From Bradyrhizobium diazoefficiens (lineage in GTDB: Bacteria > Pseudomonadota > Alphaproteobacteria > Rhizobiales > Xanthobacteraceae): a stretch of DNA of 64,000 nt. The translations under genes were made by a program, and so were the position numbers. The notes under the pieces are model-generated. The model ran no database searches, had not been told where the DNA came from, and worked only from the letters and a program-made list of their open reading frames with translations. Numbering within the stretch: position 1 is the first letter of the stretch; every line of letters starts with the position of its first letter. The DNA lies in the NCBI RefSeq assembly GCF_016616425.1, contig NZ_CP067101.1, forward strand, positions 6,510,001 through 6,574,000, written 5' to 3'. Of the stretch, positions 56,161-64,000 are shown one piece after another.

Positions 56161-57351
56161 ATGGCAAAGCAGCTCGCATCTTCTTCGCCGGCCTTCACCT
56201 TCGTGATGACCATGGGCATCGTCAACCTGTTTGGCGACGTCACATACGAAGGCGGTGCGAGCATCAACGGCCCGTTCATGGCCTCGCTGGGCGCCAGCGC
56301 TGCCATCGTAAGCATCACTGCGGGCCTCGGCGAGTTCCTGGGATATGCACTCAGGCCCGCCGCCGGCTACCTGGCCGACCGTACCGGCCGATACTGGCTG
56401 ATCACGTTGATCGGCTACGTCATCAATTTGCTGGCCGTGCCCGCGATGGCGCTGGCCGGAAACTGGCAGATGGCGGCTGCGCTTGTCCTGGCCGAGCGTA
56501 TCGGACGCGCGTTCCGCAAGCCCACCGTCGAGGCGATGCTTTCCTATACGACAGCGGAGTTCGGCAAAGGCTGGGTCTATGCGCTCAACACCGCATTGGA
56601 CGAAGTCGGCGCGACGCTGGGCCCCCTCATCATCGCTCTGGTATTGCTGTTCAAGGGCGACTTCCGCATGGGGTACAGCCTGCTCATCATCTCGGCGTTG
56701 GCTGCGTTCATCTCGCTGGTGGTCGCGCGCATCAACTTTCCGCTGCCTGCAAAGCTCGAGAAGGGCCGCACCGCGACCGCGCAAAGCCTGGCACTTCCCT
56801 TCTGGCTGTATATGGCGGCAGGAGCCCTGTTTGCCGCCGGCCTTATGAGCTTCGAGCTCATCTCGTACCATTTCTCCAAGGCAAACATTGCTTCCGAGCA
56901 GTGGATCCCGGTGATGCTTGCGATCTCAACTGCCTTTGGGGTCGGCGCGAGCCTGCTGATGGGCAAGCTTTACGATCGCGCCAGCCTGCCGACGATCATC
57001 GGCGCGGTGGTGATCTCCGCGCTGTTTGCGCCGCTCGTCTTCTACGGCGGGTTCTATGTTGCTCTTCTTGGCATGCTGTTCTGGGGCGTCGGATACGCCA
57101 CCCAGGATACCCTGCTCAAGGCGGTGGTCGCGGGCGTGCTCCCCGAGGGGCAGCGCAACTTCGCCTTCGGGCTCTTCTACGCCGGTTATGGCGTCGGCTG
57201 GCTGCTAGGCAGCATCGTCACCGGCCTGCTTTACGAGCAGCACCGGCTGTTGATGGTCGTGTTGGCGATGGCGTTCCAGTTTGCCTCGATTCCCGTATTC
57301 ATCCTGGCGCACAGGCAGCAGGACAATGAGGCTCCAGACAATTCGCACTGA
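56161..57351 (+). CDS. MFS transporter (drug/efflux type)
   Basis: 396-aa inner-membrane transporter with about 12 helices (for example FTFVMTMGIVNLFGDVTYEG; VISALFAPLVFYGGFYVALL). The loop GYLADRTGRYWLITLIG is the MFS motif A. Substrate unknown. Genes of this type often have an adjacent PadR regulator, of which only a stub remains upstream, so expression may now be uncontrolled. Confidence 0.87.
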   Translation: MAKQLASSSPAFTFVMTMGIVNLFGDVTYEGGASINGPFMASLGASAAIVSITAGLGEFLGYALRPAAGYLADRTGRYWLITLIGYVINLLAVPAMALAGNWQMAAALVLAERIGRAFRKPTVEAMLSYTTAEFGKGWVYALNTALDEVGATLGPLIIALVLLFKGDFRMGYSLLIISALAAFISLVVARINFPLPAKLEKGRTATAQSLALPFWLYMAAGALFAAGLMSFELISYHFSKANIASEQWIPVMLAISTAFGVGASLLMGKLYDRASLPTIIGAVVISALFAPLVFYGGFYVALLGMLFWGVGYATQDTLLKAVVAGVLPEGQRNFAFGLFYAGYGVGWLLGSIVTGLLYEQHRLLMVVLAMAFQFASIPVFILAHRQQDNEAPDNSH

Positions 57352-57364
57352 TCTTTGACGAAGC

Positions 57365-57386
57365 CAGGCAGCGGAATGGCTGCCTG
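57365..57386. terminator. Hairpin between convergent MFS and UPRT genes
   Basis: CAGGCAGC / GCTGCCTG, perfect 8-bp arms with a 6-base loop, just after the MFS stop and before the convergent uracil phosphoribosyltransferase end. No strong T tract. Confidence 0.45.
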
Positions 57387-57457
57387 CAAGGAGGATTCGC
57401 TTCAACCGGTCAACGGCGACGATTCGCGTCGGGATGACGACGAGGCGTAACGTCTTC

Positions 57458-58087
57458 CTACCGCGTCCCGTAGGCGCGATCGCCGGCGTCCCCAAGACCC
57501 GGCAAGATAAAACCGTTCTCGTCGAGGCCCTCGTCGACCGCCGCGGTCCAGATCGGTACGTCCGGATGCAAGCCGCGCAGCCGCTCGAGTCCTTCCGGCG
57601 CTGCGATCAGGCAGGCGAGACGGATGTCCCTGGCGCCGCGCTCTTTCAGCCGGTCGATTGCGGCCACGGTGGTGTTGGCGGTGGCGACCACCGGGGTCAC
57701 CACGATGGCGAGGCGTTCGCCGAGGTCGGACGGGGATTTGAAGAAATACTCGACCGCCGCAAAGCTGTGCGGCTCGCGGTAGAGGCCGATATGGGCGACG
57801 CGCGCCGTCGGCACTAGGTCCATCATGCCGTCGACGAAAGTGGTGCCGGCGCGCAGCATCGGCACGAACACCAGCTTCTTGCCGGCGATCTTGGCCGAGT
57901 GCATCGTCGCCAGCGGCGTCTCGATGACGGTATCGGCGAGCGGCAGGTCGCGCGTCACCTCGTAGCACAACAGCATGCCGATCTCCTTGATCAGCTCCCT
58001 GAACGATTTGGTCGAGATGGACTTGTCCCGGACCAGGGTCAGCTTGTGCTGCACCAGCGGATGACCGACGATCGTGACGCCTTCCAT
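57458..58087 (-). CDS. upp: Uracil phosphoribosyltransferase-like protein with altered PRPP loop
   Basis: 209 aa, the normal UPRT length. The uracil site is intact ([18 protein letters not shown], 191-208) and the dimer segment [20 protein letters not shown] resembles UPRT. The PRPP loop, DPMLATGGS in ordinary UPRTs, reads TPVVATANT at 131-139, losing the Asp and the GGS. Canonical UMP formation is therefore doubtful. It is the last gene of the urc1-urc4-upp operon, starting 57 bp after urc4. ATG 58087 is preferred to a longer frame from 58120. The change was confirmed by re-reading the DNA of both strands. Confidence 0.85.
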   Translation of the reverse strand: MEGVTIVGHPLVQHKLTLVRDKSISTKSFRELIKEIGMLLCYEVTRDLPLADTVIETPLATMHSAKIAGKKLVFVPMLRAGTTFVDGMMDLVPTARVAHIGLYREPHSFAAVEYFFKSPSDLGERLAIVVTPVVATANTTVAAIDRLKERGARDIRLACLIAAPEGLERLRGLHPDVPIWTAAVDEGLDENGFILPGLGDAGDRAYGTR

Positions 58088-58144
58088 GATGGGATGCTCC
58101 TGAAATTCATCGATACGCAATAGATTGCGCTGCGGGTGAATGGA

Positions 58145-59383
58145 TTAGAAAACCGTGCCGTCGCTGATCACCTTGAGCGGCGGCGCGCCGTCGCTTCGGC
58201 GCGCAAAGGCAATAGTGCGGCCCGCGGCCCAGGTGCCGCCTTCCAGAATGCTGGCGAGCGGTAAGGTCTCCGGCGTGCGGCCGAGCTTGCCGCGGACCAG
58301 TTCGGCCAGCCGGTCCAGCAGCGCGACGGTGAGGGCGCGCCATTCCACGACCAGCAAGGAATCCACCGTATGCGCACGCTCGGCATCCGCAGCGTCGCGC
58401 AGGCGCAGCACCTCGTGATCGACAAACAGGCCGCCATTGCGGTATTCGGCAAGGCCGGTCAGGCCGTCGATATCAGTGACCTCGAATCCGGCGCGCTGCA
58501 GCGGCTCGATCAGCGAATAGCTCAGCCATTGTGACAGCTTGTGCAGCGGCACGAGGCCTGCGGTCACATCATCGGTCTTGATCGCCGGATGGCGCCAGCA
58601 ATCGCCCAGCGGGACGCCTGCGAGTTCGAGCCGCGACGGCCAGATCGGCCCCAACTCGTTCAGCATCGCCGACAAGATCGCGGGCGCGGGAAGCGCGCCG
58701 CCTACAGCCTGCGCCGCGATGTGGTCGAACAGACCGCCCGGCCGTGGCGTGTCGCTCACGCCGAACACCTCTGCGCGCCCGGCCACCAGCCTGCCCAGGC
58801 GCCGCAGCAGATCAGTGCGCCCGTCGAGTCCGAGCAGCGGATTGTCGTCGGTCACCTGGAACGCAGATGTGAGCGCGGCGACCGGCAGTTGTGCAAGCAC
58901 GTCCGCATCGGCCCTGAACGGCGCGCGCGCGTCGCGCGAAAAAAGGCCGTTCGCGAACATGTCGAGGCTGGCGATCGCGAGCCCCTCGGAGCGGCCGATG
59001 CTCTGTCCCGTCACGGCGTCGCGATATCGCCAGGCCGCGCCCGCGCCGGCGTCGAGCAGCACGCTGACGATGGCGAGGTCGAACTCCGCGCGCGCCCGTG
59101 CCGCGCGATCGGGCCAGGATGCCGCGTCGGCAAGCTTCGCCCAGCGGTCAACGCCGCCCAGCACAAAATGCCGCCAGCGCGCATGGAAGGGAATGTCCAG
59201 CCTCGGATAGGCTTTGCGCGTCACCGCGAGCACGGCCTCCGCGACGCGGTCCATGCGATCGAGATCGATCGTGAAGTGGCTCAAGCCGCCGACAAGGCCG
59301 ATCTCGAGCATCTGTCCAGCCCGTGCGCGCACCGCATTTGCGGTGAGCAGCGAGCGCGCCTGTCGTTGCAAAGCCTCCGCCAT
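58145..59383 (-). CDS. DUF1688 protein (URC4/urg3 family)
   Basis: 412-aa protein of the DUF1688 family, known in fungi as Urc4/Urg3 and needed for uracil degradation. Family segments seen: GGLSHFTIDLDRMDRVAEAV, FHARWRHFVLGGVDRWAKLA, HKLSQWLSYSLIEPLQRAGF and YRNGGLFVDHEVL. Biochemical activity is not well defined. It starts 7 bp after the GTP cyclohydrolase II-like gene, and the UPRT-like gene follows. Confidence 0.85.
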   Translation of the reverse strand: MAEALQRQARSLLTANAVRARAGQMLEIGLVGGLSHFTIDLDRMDRVAEAVLAVTRKAYPRLDIPFHARWRHFVLGGVDRWAKLADAASWPDRAARARAEFDLAIVSVLLDAGAGAAWRYRDAVTGQSIGRSEGLAIASLDMFANGLFSRDARAPFRADADVLAQLPVAALTSAFQVTDDNPLLGLDGRTDLLRRLGRLVAGRAEVFGVSDTPRPGGLFDHIAAQAVGGALPAPAILSAMLNELGPIWPSRLELAGVPLGDCWRHPAIKTDDVTAGLVPLHKLSQWLSYSLIEPLQRAGFEVTDIDGLTGLAEYRNGGLFVDHEVLRLRDAADAERAHTVDSLLVVEWRALTVALLDRLAELVRGKLGRTPETLPLASILEGGTWAAGRTIAFARRSDGAPPLKVISDGTVF

Positions 59384-59390
59384 CGCGCGA

Positions 59391-60647
59391 TCAGTATTTT
59401 TCCAGCGAACGCCCGACCACGCCGTTCACGTCCTTCTCCGGCGCGATGTCGGTGGAGTAGTAGCCGGCCGCCTTCTTCGCGGCGATCTCGACATAGGCAT
59501 CGGCGGGAATCAGCTCCGGCGGGATCGGCACGCGCTCGACGATGTCGATGCCCTGCGAGGTCAGCGCGTCATGCTTCATGTCGCTCATCGACAGGAAGCG
59601 GTCGATGCGCTTCAGGCCGAGCCAGTGGATGGTGTCCGGCATCAATTGCTGGAAGCGCGCGTCCTGGACGCCGGCAACGCACTCGGTGCGCTCGAAATAG
59701 GCGGCGGCCGCATCGCCGTCCTCCTGGCGCTTGCGCGCATTGTAGACCAGGAATTTGGTGACTTCGCCGAGCGCGCGGCCTTCCTTACGGTTGTAGACGA
59801 CGAGCCCCAGCCCGCCCTCCTGCGCGCCCCGCGCGGATTCCTCGATGCCGTGGATCAGGTACGGCCGGCAGGTGCAGATATCGGACCCGAACACGTCCGA
59901 GCCGTTGCACTCGTCATGCACGCGACAGGTGATCTTTGTGCGATGGTCCGGCAGTTTTGTCACGTCACCGAACATGTAGACCGTGGTGCCGCCGATCGGC
60001 GGCAGGAACACCTTCATATCCGGCCGCGTCACGAGCTCGGGGAACATGCCGGCGGTCTGCTCGAACAGCGTGCGCCGCAGCTCGGTCTCGCCGGTGCCGA
60101 AGCGCGTCGCAAGGCCGGGCAGGTACCAGACCGGATCGATCGCGATCTTCACCACCGAGACGCTGCCATTGGCGTGCACGACCTCGCCGTCGGCGCGCAG
60201 CCGTTTTGCCGCGAGCGCCTCGCGGATCTCCGGCAGGTCCAGCCGCGCCCGCGTCACCGCGATGCTCGGCCTTATGTCGGCGCCTTCGGCGATTTCTGTG
60301 CGAAAATTCTCGGCAACGAGATGCCCCCACGGATCGAGCGCGACGATCTTGCCGGGATCGCTCCATTGCTCAAACGGCCCAATGGTTGCGGCCGGAAAGG
60401 TGTTGGTGAGGTCGGGCCGCCGGATCGGATCGAGCGCGCCGGCGGAGACCGCGAGCGCGCGGTACATCGCATAGGACCCGCCATGGCTGCCGATCACGTT
60501 GCGATCGCCGGCGCGCGACACCGTGCCGATGATCGGCCCGCGAGCCCGCGCGTCGGCCGCGCCCCAGTGAATTGGAAAGGCGGCCTTCCGGCCCGGCTCC
60601 GGATGGGAGGTCAGGCGGATGTGGTCGGTACGGTTCGCGCGGCTCAT
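59391..60647 (-). CDS. GTP cyclohydrolase II-like protein (URC1/urg1 family)
   Basis: 418-aa protein whose central and C-terminal part matches GTP cyclohydrolase II. Zinc ligands are Cys247, Cys258 and Cys260 in ECNGSDVFGSDICTCRP; nearby GLVVYNRKEGRALGEVTK resembles the RibA active-site loop. The N-terminal roughly 200 residues are extra relative to RibA and are typical of Urc1. In the fungal URC route this protein acts on a uracil-derived ribosyl intermediate rather than GTP. ATG 60647 with GGGAG eight bases upstream; first gene of the operon. Confidence 0.85.
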   Translation of the reverse strand: MSRANRTDHIRLTSHPEPGRKAAFPIHWGAADARARGPIIGTVSRAGDRNVIGSHGGSYAMYRALAVSAGALDPIRRPDLTNTFPAATIGPFEQWSDPGKIVALDPWGHLVAENFRTEIAEGADIRPSIAVTRARLDLPEIREALAAKRLRADGEVVHANGSVSVVKIAIDPVWYLPGLATRFGTGETELRRTLFEQTAGMFPELVTRPDMKVFLPPIGGTTVYMFGDVTKLPDHRTKITCRVHDECNGSDVFGSDICTCRPYLIHGIEESARGAQEGGLGLVVYNRKEGRALGEVTKFLVYNARKRQEDGDAAAAYFERTECVAGVQDARFQQLMPDTIHWLGLKRIDRFLSMSDMKHDALTSQGIDIVERVPIPPELIPADAYVEIAAKKAAGYYSTDIAPEKDVNGVVGRSLEKY

Positions 60648-60670
60648 GACCAAACTCCCAAAAAGCCAAC

Positions 60671-60691
60671 GGCCCGCCGTTCGGACGGGCC
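60671..60691 (-). promoter_or_regulatory. Leader hairpin of the URC operon
   Basis: GGCCCG / CGGGCC arms with an inner CCG/CGG pairing and a bulged A. On the minus strand it is followed by GTTGGCTTTTT and then the GGGAG ribosome site of urc1, so it could act as an attenuator or RNA control element. It is in the 373-base gap to the divergent PLP gene. Confidence 0.4.
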
Positions 60692-61020
60692 TGGCTCGAT
60701 CGCGTTGCCGACAGAGAGATCCGGCGACGCAAGCTCAATCCAACATACTGTAACCGGCAGTCGCGACAGACAAGTTAATCGTGGGACGGAGCCGTTCGCT
60801 GCCGACTCCACCATCGACGAGCCCACGGGCCTGCCTGAACGCCGCGCCCTCGCACTGGCCGGCGGTGCCGCCCAGCCCGTGCGATCGCTTTAAGGTATTG
60901 AAATATATTCTGTTCTGATGTTTTCAAGGGTGCTGCATGGTTTGCGCCGCACGCGTGGAGTCCTGGACAAAACGTGTCGCCACGCCAATCGTGCAGACCG
61001 CCTTTGCCCCGGAGACCTCC

Positions 61021-62148
<1,128 letters not shown>

Positions 62149-62334
62149 GATCGCCGCATATTGCTGCCCCGTTTGGGATGCTGCGCATCAAAGTCGAGGC
62201 ACATCAGCCCGGCTATAAAATTCCGGCATGACAGCTCGCTCAATATGCGAAGGGCCGGCCGCGGGCTTGTGTCCTAAGCATTCGCCGAGCGCTCGCTTCG
62301 CGCCCTCGCCCCGCTTGCGGGGGAGAAGCGAAGA

Positions 62335-63255
62335 TCAGGCCAGCCGGATGTCCCACACCCCGTCCTTGCGGCAGGCGGCGACCTCCTCGCGCAGAAGCGC
62401 CGTGACTGCGAGCGAGGCCGTCGAGGCCGGCCCGTCAATCGGAGAAGCGAAAATGAGTTCCCGCGTCATCGGCTTCGAAACCGGCGCAGTTTCCAGCCGT
62501 CCGTCCGCGACCTCGCCGTGGACCGAGGACGGCGGCAGCAGCGCGAAGCCGAGGCCCTCCTCGACCAGGCTCGTCAGCACGCGAAACGAATCCGCCTCGA
62601 GCTGCACGTCGAGCTTGATCTTGCGCTGGGCGGCCGCGTGCTCGATCAGCGCGCGCAGGCCGTGCGAATGACTGGGCAGCACGAGCCGTTGCCGCAGCAG
62701 CCAGCCTATGTCGACGCTCTTCTTCCGCGCAAGACCGCAGCCGCGCGGGCCGACCGCGACGATGTTGTCGCGCCCCAAACTCTGCACGTTGAGATGCAGA
62801 TCGGCCGAGCGGCCGTAGAGGATGGCGAGATCCATCTCGCCGCGATGCAGCCACTCGACGAGATGGCCGCTATAGCTCTCGACGATGCGCAGCGAGATGC
62901 CGGGAAATTTCTCGACGCAGCGCCGCGCAAAGCGCGCCGAGAGCACGCAACTCACGGTCGGAACGAGGCCGAGCACGACCTGGCCCGACGGCGGCCCTTT
63001 CGCCGACTGGATGTCGTCGCGGATCTGGTCGATCTGCCGCACGATGCCGGACGTTCGCGCCAAGAGGAGCCGGCCGGCTTCGGTCAGCACCATGCCGCGG
63101 CCGTTGCGGGTGAACAATTCGGTGCGCAGCTCGTGTTCCAGCAGCTTGATCTGGCGGCTGAGCGCCGGCTGCGCCACGCGCAACGTGTCGGAGGCCTTGG
63201 AGAGGCTGCCGAGCTCCGCCACGCAACTGAAGGTCCTGAGCTGCCGGAAATCCAT
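62335..63255 (-). CDS. LysR-family transcriptional regulator
   Basis: 306-aa regulator. HTH: MDFRQLRTFSCVAELGSLSK then TLRVAQPALSRQIKLLEHEL. Effector domain from about residue 90 (SGQVVLGLVPTVSCVLSARF; GPRGCGLARKKSVDIGWLLR). Resembles the NAC/CynR-like group. The ATG at 63255 is preferred over the TTG at 63264. Divergent from the acyl-CoA dehydrogenase gene, its probable target. Confidence 0.9.
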   Translation of the reverse strand: MDFRQLRTFSCVAELGSLSKASDTLRVAQPALSRQIKLLEHELRTELFTRNGRGMVLTEAGRLLLARTSGIVRQIDQIRDDIQSAKGPPSGQVVLGLVPTVSCVLSARFARRCVEKFPGISLRIVESYSGHLVEWLHRGEMDLAILYGRSADLHLNVQSLGRDNIVAVGPRGCGLARKKSVDIGWLLRQRLVLPSHSHGLRALIEHAAAQRKIKLDVQLEADSFRVLTSLVEEGLGFALLPPSSVHGEVADGRLETAPVSKPMTRELIFASPIDGPASTASLAVTALLREEVAACRKDGVWDIRLA

Positions 63256-63380
63256 GCTTGCCAATCCTGGAAGGCTACTTCATACGCTATAACAAATGAG
63301 CATAGGGGGCTGGCATTGTTTTCACAACGCCAGAGGATTGGCCGGCGTTATCTTAACTGCCGCTAAGAACGGAAAACGCC

Positions 63381-64000
63381 ATGAGTGAAGACCACCACAC
63401 CGAAGATTACGCCGACATCCGCGAGGCCGTCGCAAAACTCTGCGCGCAGTTTCCCGGCGAATATTGGCGCAAGCTCGATCGCGAGATGGCCTACCCCAAA
63501 GCCTTCGTCGATGCGCTGACCGAGGCCGGCTATCTCTCGGTGCTGATCCCCGAGGAATATGGCGGCGCAGGCCTGAAGCTGTCCGCGGCCGCGGCGATCC
63601 TGGAAGAGATCCAGCGCGCCGGCTGCAACGGCGGCGGCTGCCATGCCCAGATGTACACGATGGGCACGGTGCTGCGGCACGGCAACGCCGAACAAAAGGC
63701 AAAGTATCTGCCGAAAATCGCGAGCGGCGAATTGCGTCTGCAAGCCTTCGGCGTTACCGAGCCGACCAGCGGCACCGACACCTCCTCACTCAAGACTTTC
63801 GCACGCAAGAACGGCAACGACAGCTACATCGTCAACGGCCAGAAGATCTGGACCAGCCGCGCCGAGCATTCCGACCTGATGGTGTTGCTGGCCCGCACCA
63901 CGCCGAAGGAGCAGGCCGAGAAGCGCACCGACGGGCTTTCGGTGTTCATCGTCGACATGCGCGAGGCCAAGAACAACGGCCTCGAGATCCGCCCGATCCG
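63381..64000 (+). CDS. Acyl-CoA dehydrogenase (N-terminal part, runs off the window)
   Basis: The first 206 codons of an FAD enzyme of beta-oxidation-like pathways. Features: ALTEAGYLSVLIPEEYGGAG, FGVTEPTSGTDTSSLKTFAR (substrate/FAD contact) and YIVNGQKIWTSRAEHSDLMV, all typical of the family; the catalytic Glu near the C-terminus is outside. Start ATG 63381. Divergent from the LysR gene across 125 bp. Confidence 0.92.
   Translation, partial: MSEDHHTEDYADIREAVAKLCAQFPGEYWRKLDREMAYPKAFVDALTEAGYLSVLIPEEYGGAGLKLSAAAAILEEIQRAGCNGGGCHAQMYTMGTVLRHGNAEQKAKYLPKIASGELRLQAFGVTEPTSGTDTSSLKTFARKNGNDSYIVNGQKIWTSRAEHSDLMVLLARTTPKEQAEKRTDGLSVFIVDMREAKNNGLEIRPI

Overview
The window is high-GC alphaproteobacterial chromosome, most probably Bradyrhizobium or a close relative. 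The evidence is the CtrA/ChpT cell-cycle genes with clustered GANTC (CcrM-type) sites, the DUF1134 envelope protein EipA, ABC and oxidoreductase sets typical of soil rhizobia, and intergenic palindromic repeats (CTCTCCC type and CATTCCGG type) of the kind scattered through Bradyrhizobium genomes. No phage, IS element, CRISPR array or rRNA is visible. There is one tRNA (Val, CAC).

Layout. 1-2.2 kb: the start of an enoyl-CoA hydratase, a gamma-glutamyltransferase-family enzyme and a His/Gly-rich secreted peptide. 2.2-10 kb: two amine or amino-acid catabolic operons, each divergent from its own HTH-cupin regulator. One is a polar amino-acid ABC transporter with an FAD oxidoreductase; the other is an omega-aminotransferase with a D-amino-acid dehydrogenase. 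10.3-15 kb: a three-subunit molybdenum hydroxylase operon with a divergent TetR regulator. 15-19.6 kb: a LysR/cupin pair, a class III adenylate cyclase with TPRs, and an MFS transporter. 19.8-23.9 kb: a copper-handling cluster (His-rich protein, lipoprotein, TolC-like protein, multicopper oxidase, CusF-like protein joined to the stub of a lost cupredoxin). 24-31 kb: flhA, small proteins, an AraC regulator and an ECF sigma/anti-sigma pair.

31-44.2 kb is a motility and cell-cycle block: fliJ-fliI on the minus strand, divergent ctrA, then cheA-cheW-cheY-cheB-cheR on the minus strand with chpT just upstream of cheA, then cysQ, a YHS protein and eipA. ChpT phosphorylates CtrA; CtrA classically controls flagellar and envelope genes, so the regulator, its phosphodonor and likely targets sit within about 20 kb. 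44.3-52.9 kb: a coiled-coil membrane protein, tRNA-Val, a GreA/B-like factor, small or hypothetical proteins, a ThDP enzyme, an L,D-transpeptidase and a DUF2927 protein.

53-64 kb: two tandem CYP153-type P450 genes, an MFS exporter beside a 27-codon stub of its probable PadR regulator, and an operon of GTP-cyclohydrolase-II-like (Urc1), DUF1688 (Urc4) and uracil phosphoribosyltransferase-like proteins. This last is a bacterial version of the URC uracil-catabolic set, and its UPRT-like member has lost the canonical PRPP loop. The window ends with a threonine-synthase-like enzyme, a LysR regulator and a truncated acyl-CoA dehydrogenase.

The strongest leads for new biology are the URC operon with its altered UPRT, the remodelled cupredoxin/CusF gene, and two probable gene remnants (glutathionylspermidine synthase and PadR). 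All family assignments come from reading motifs; no searches were run.
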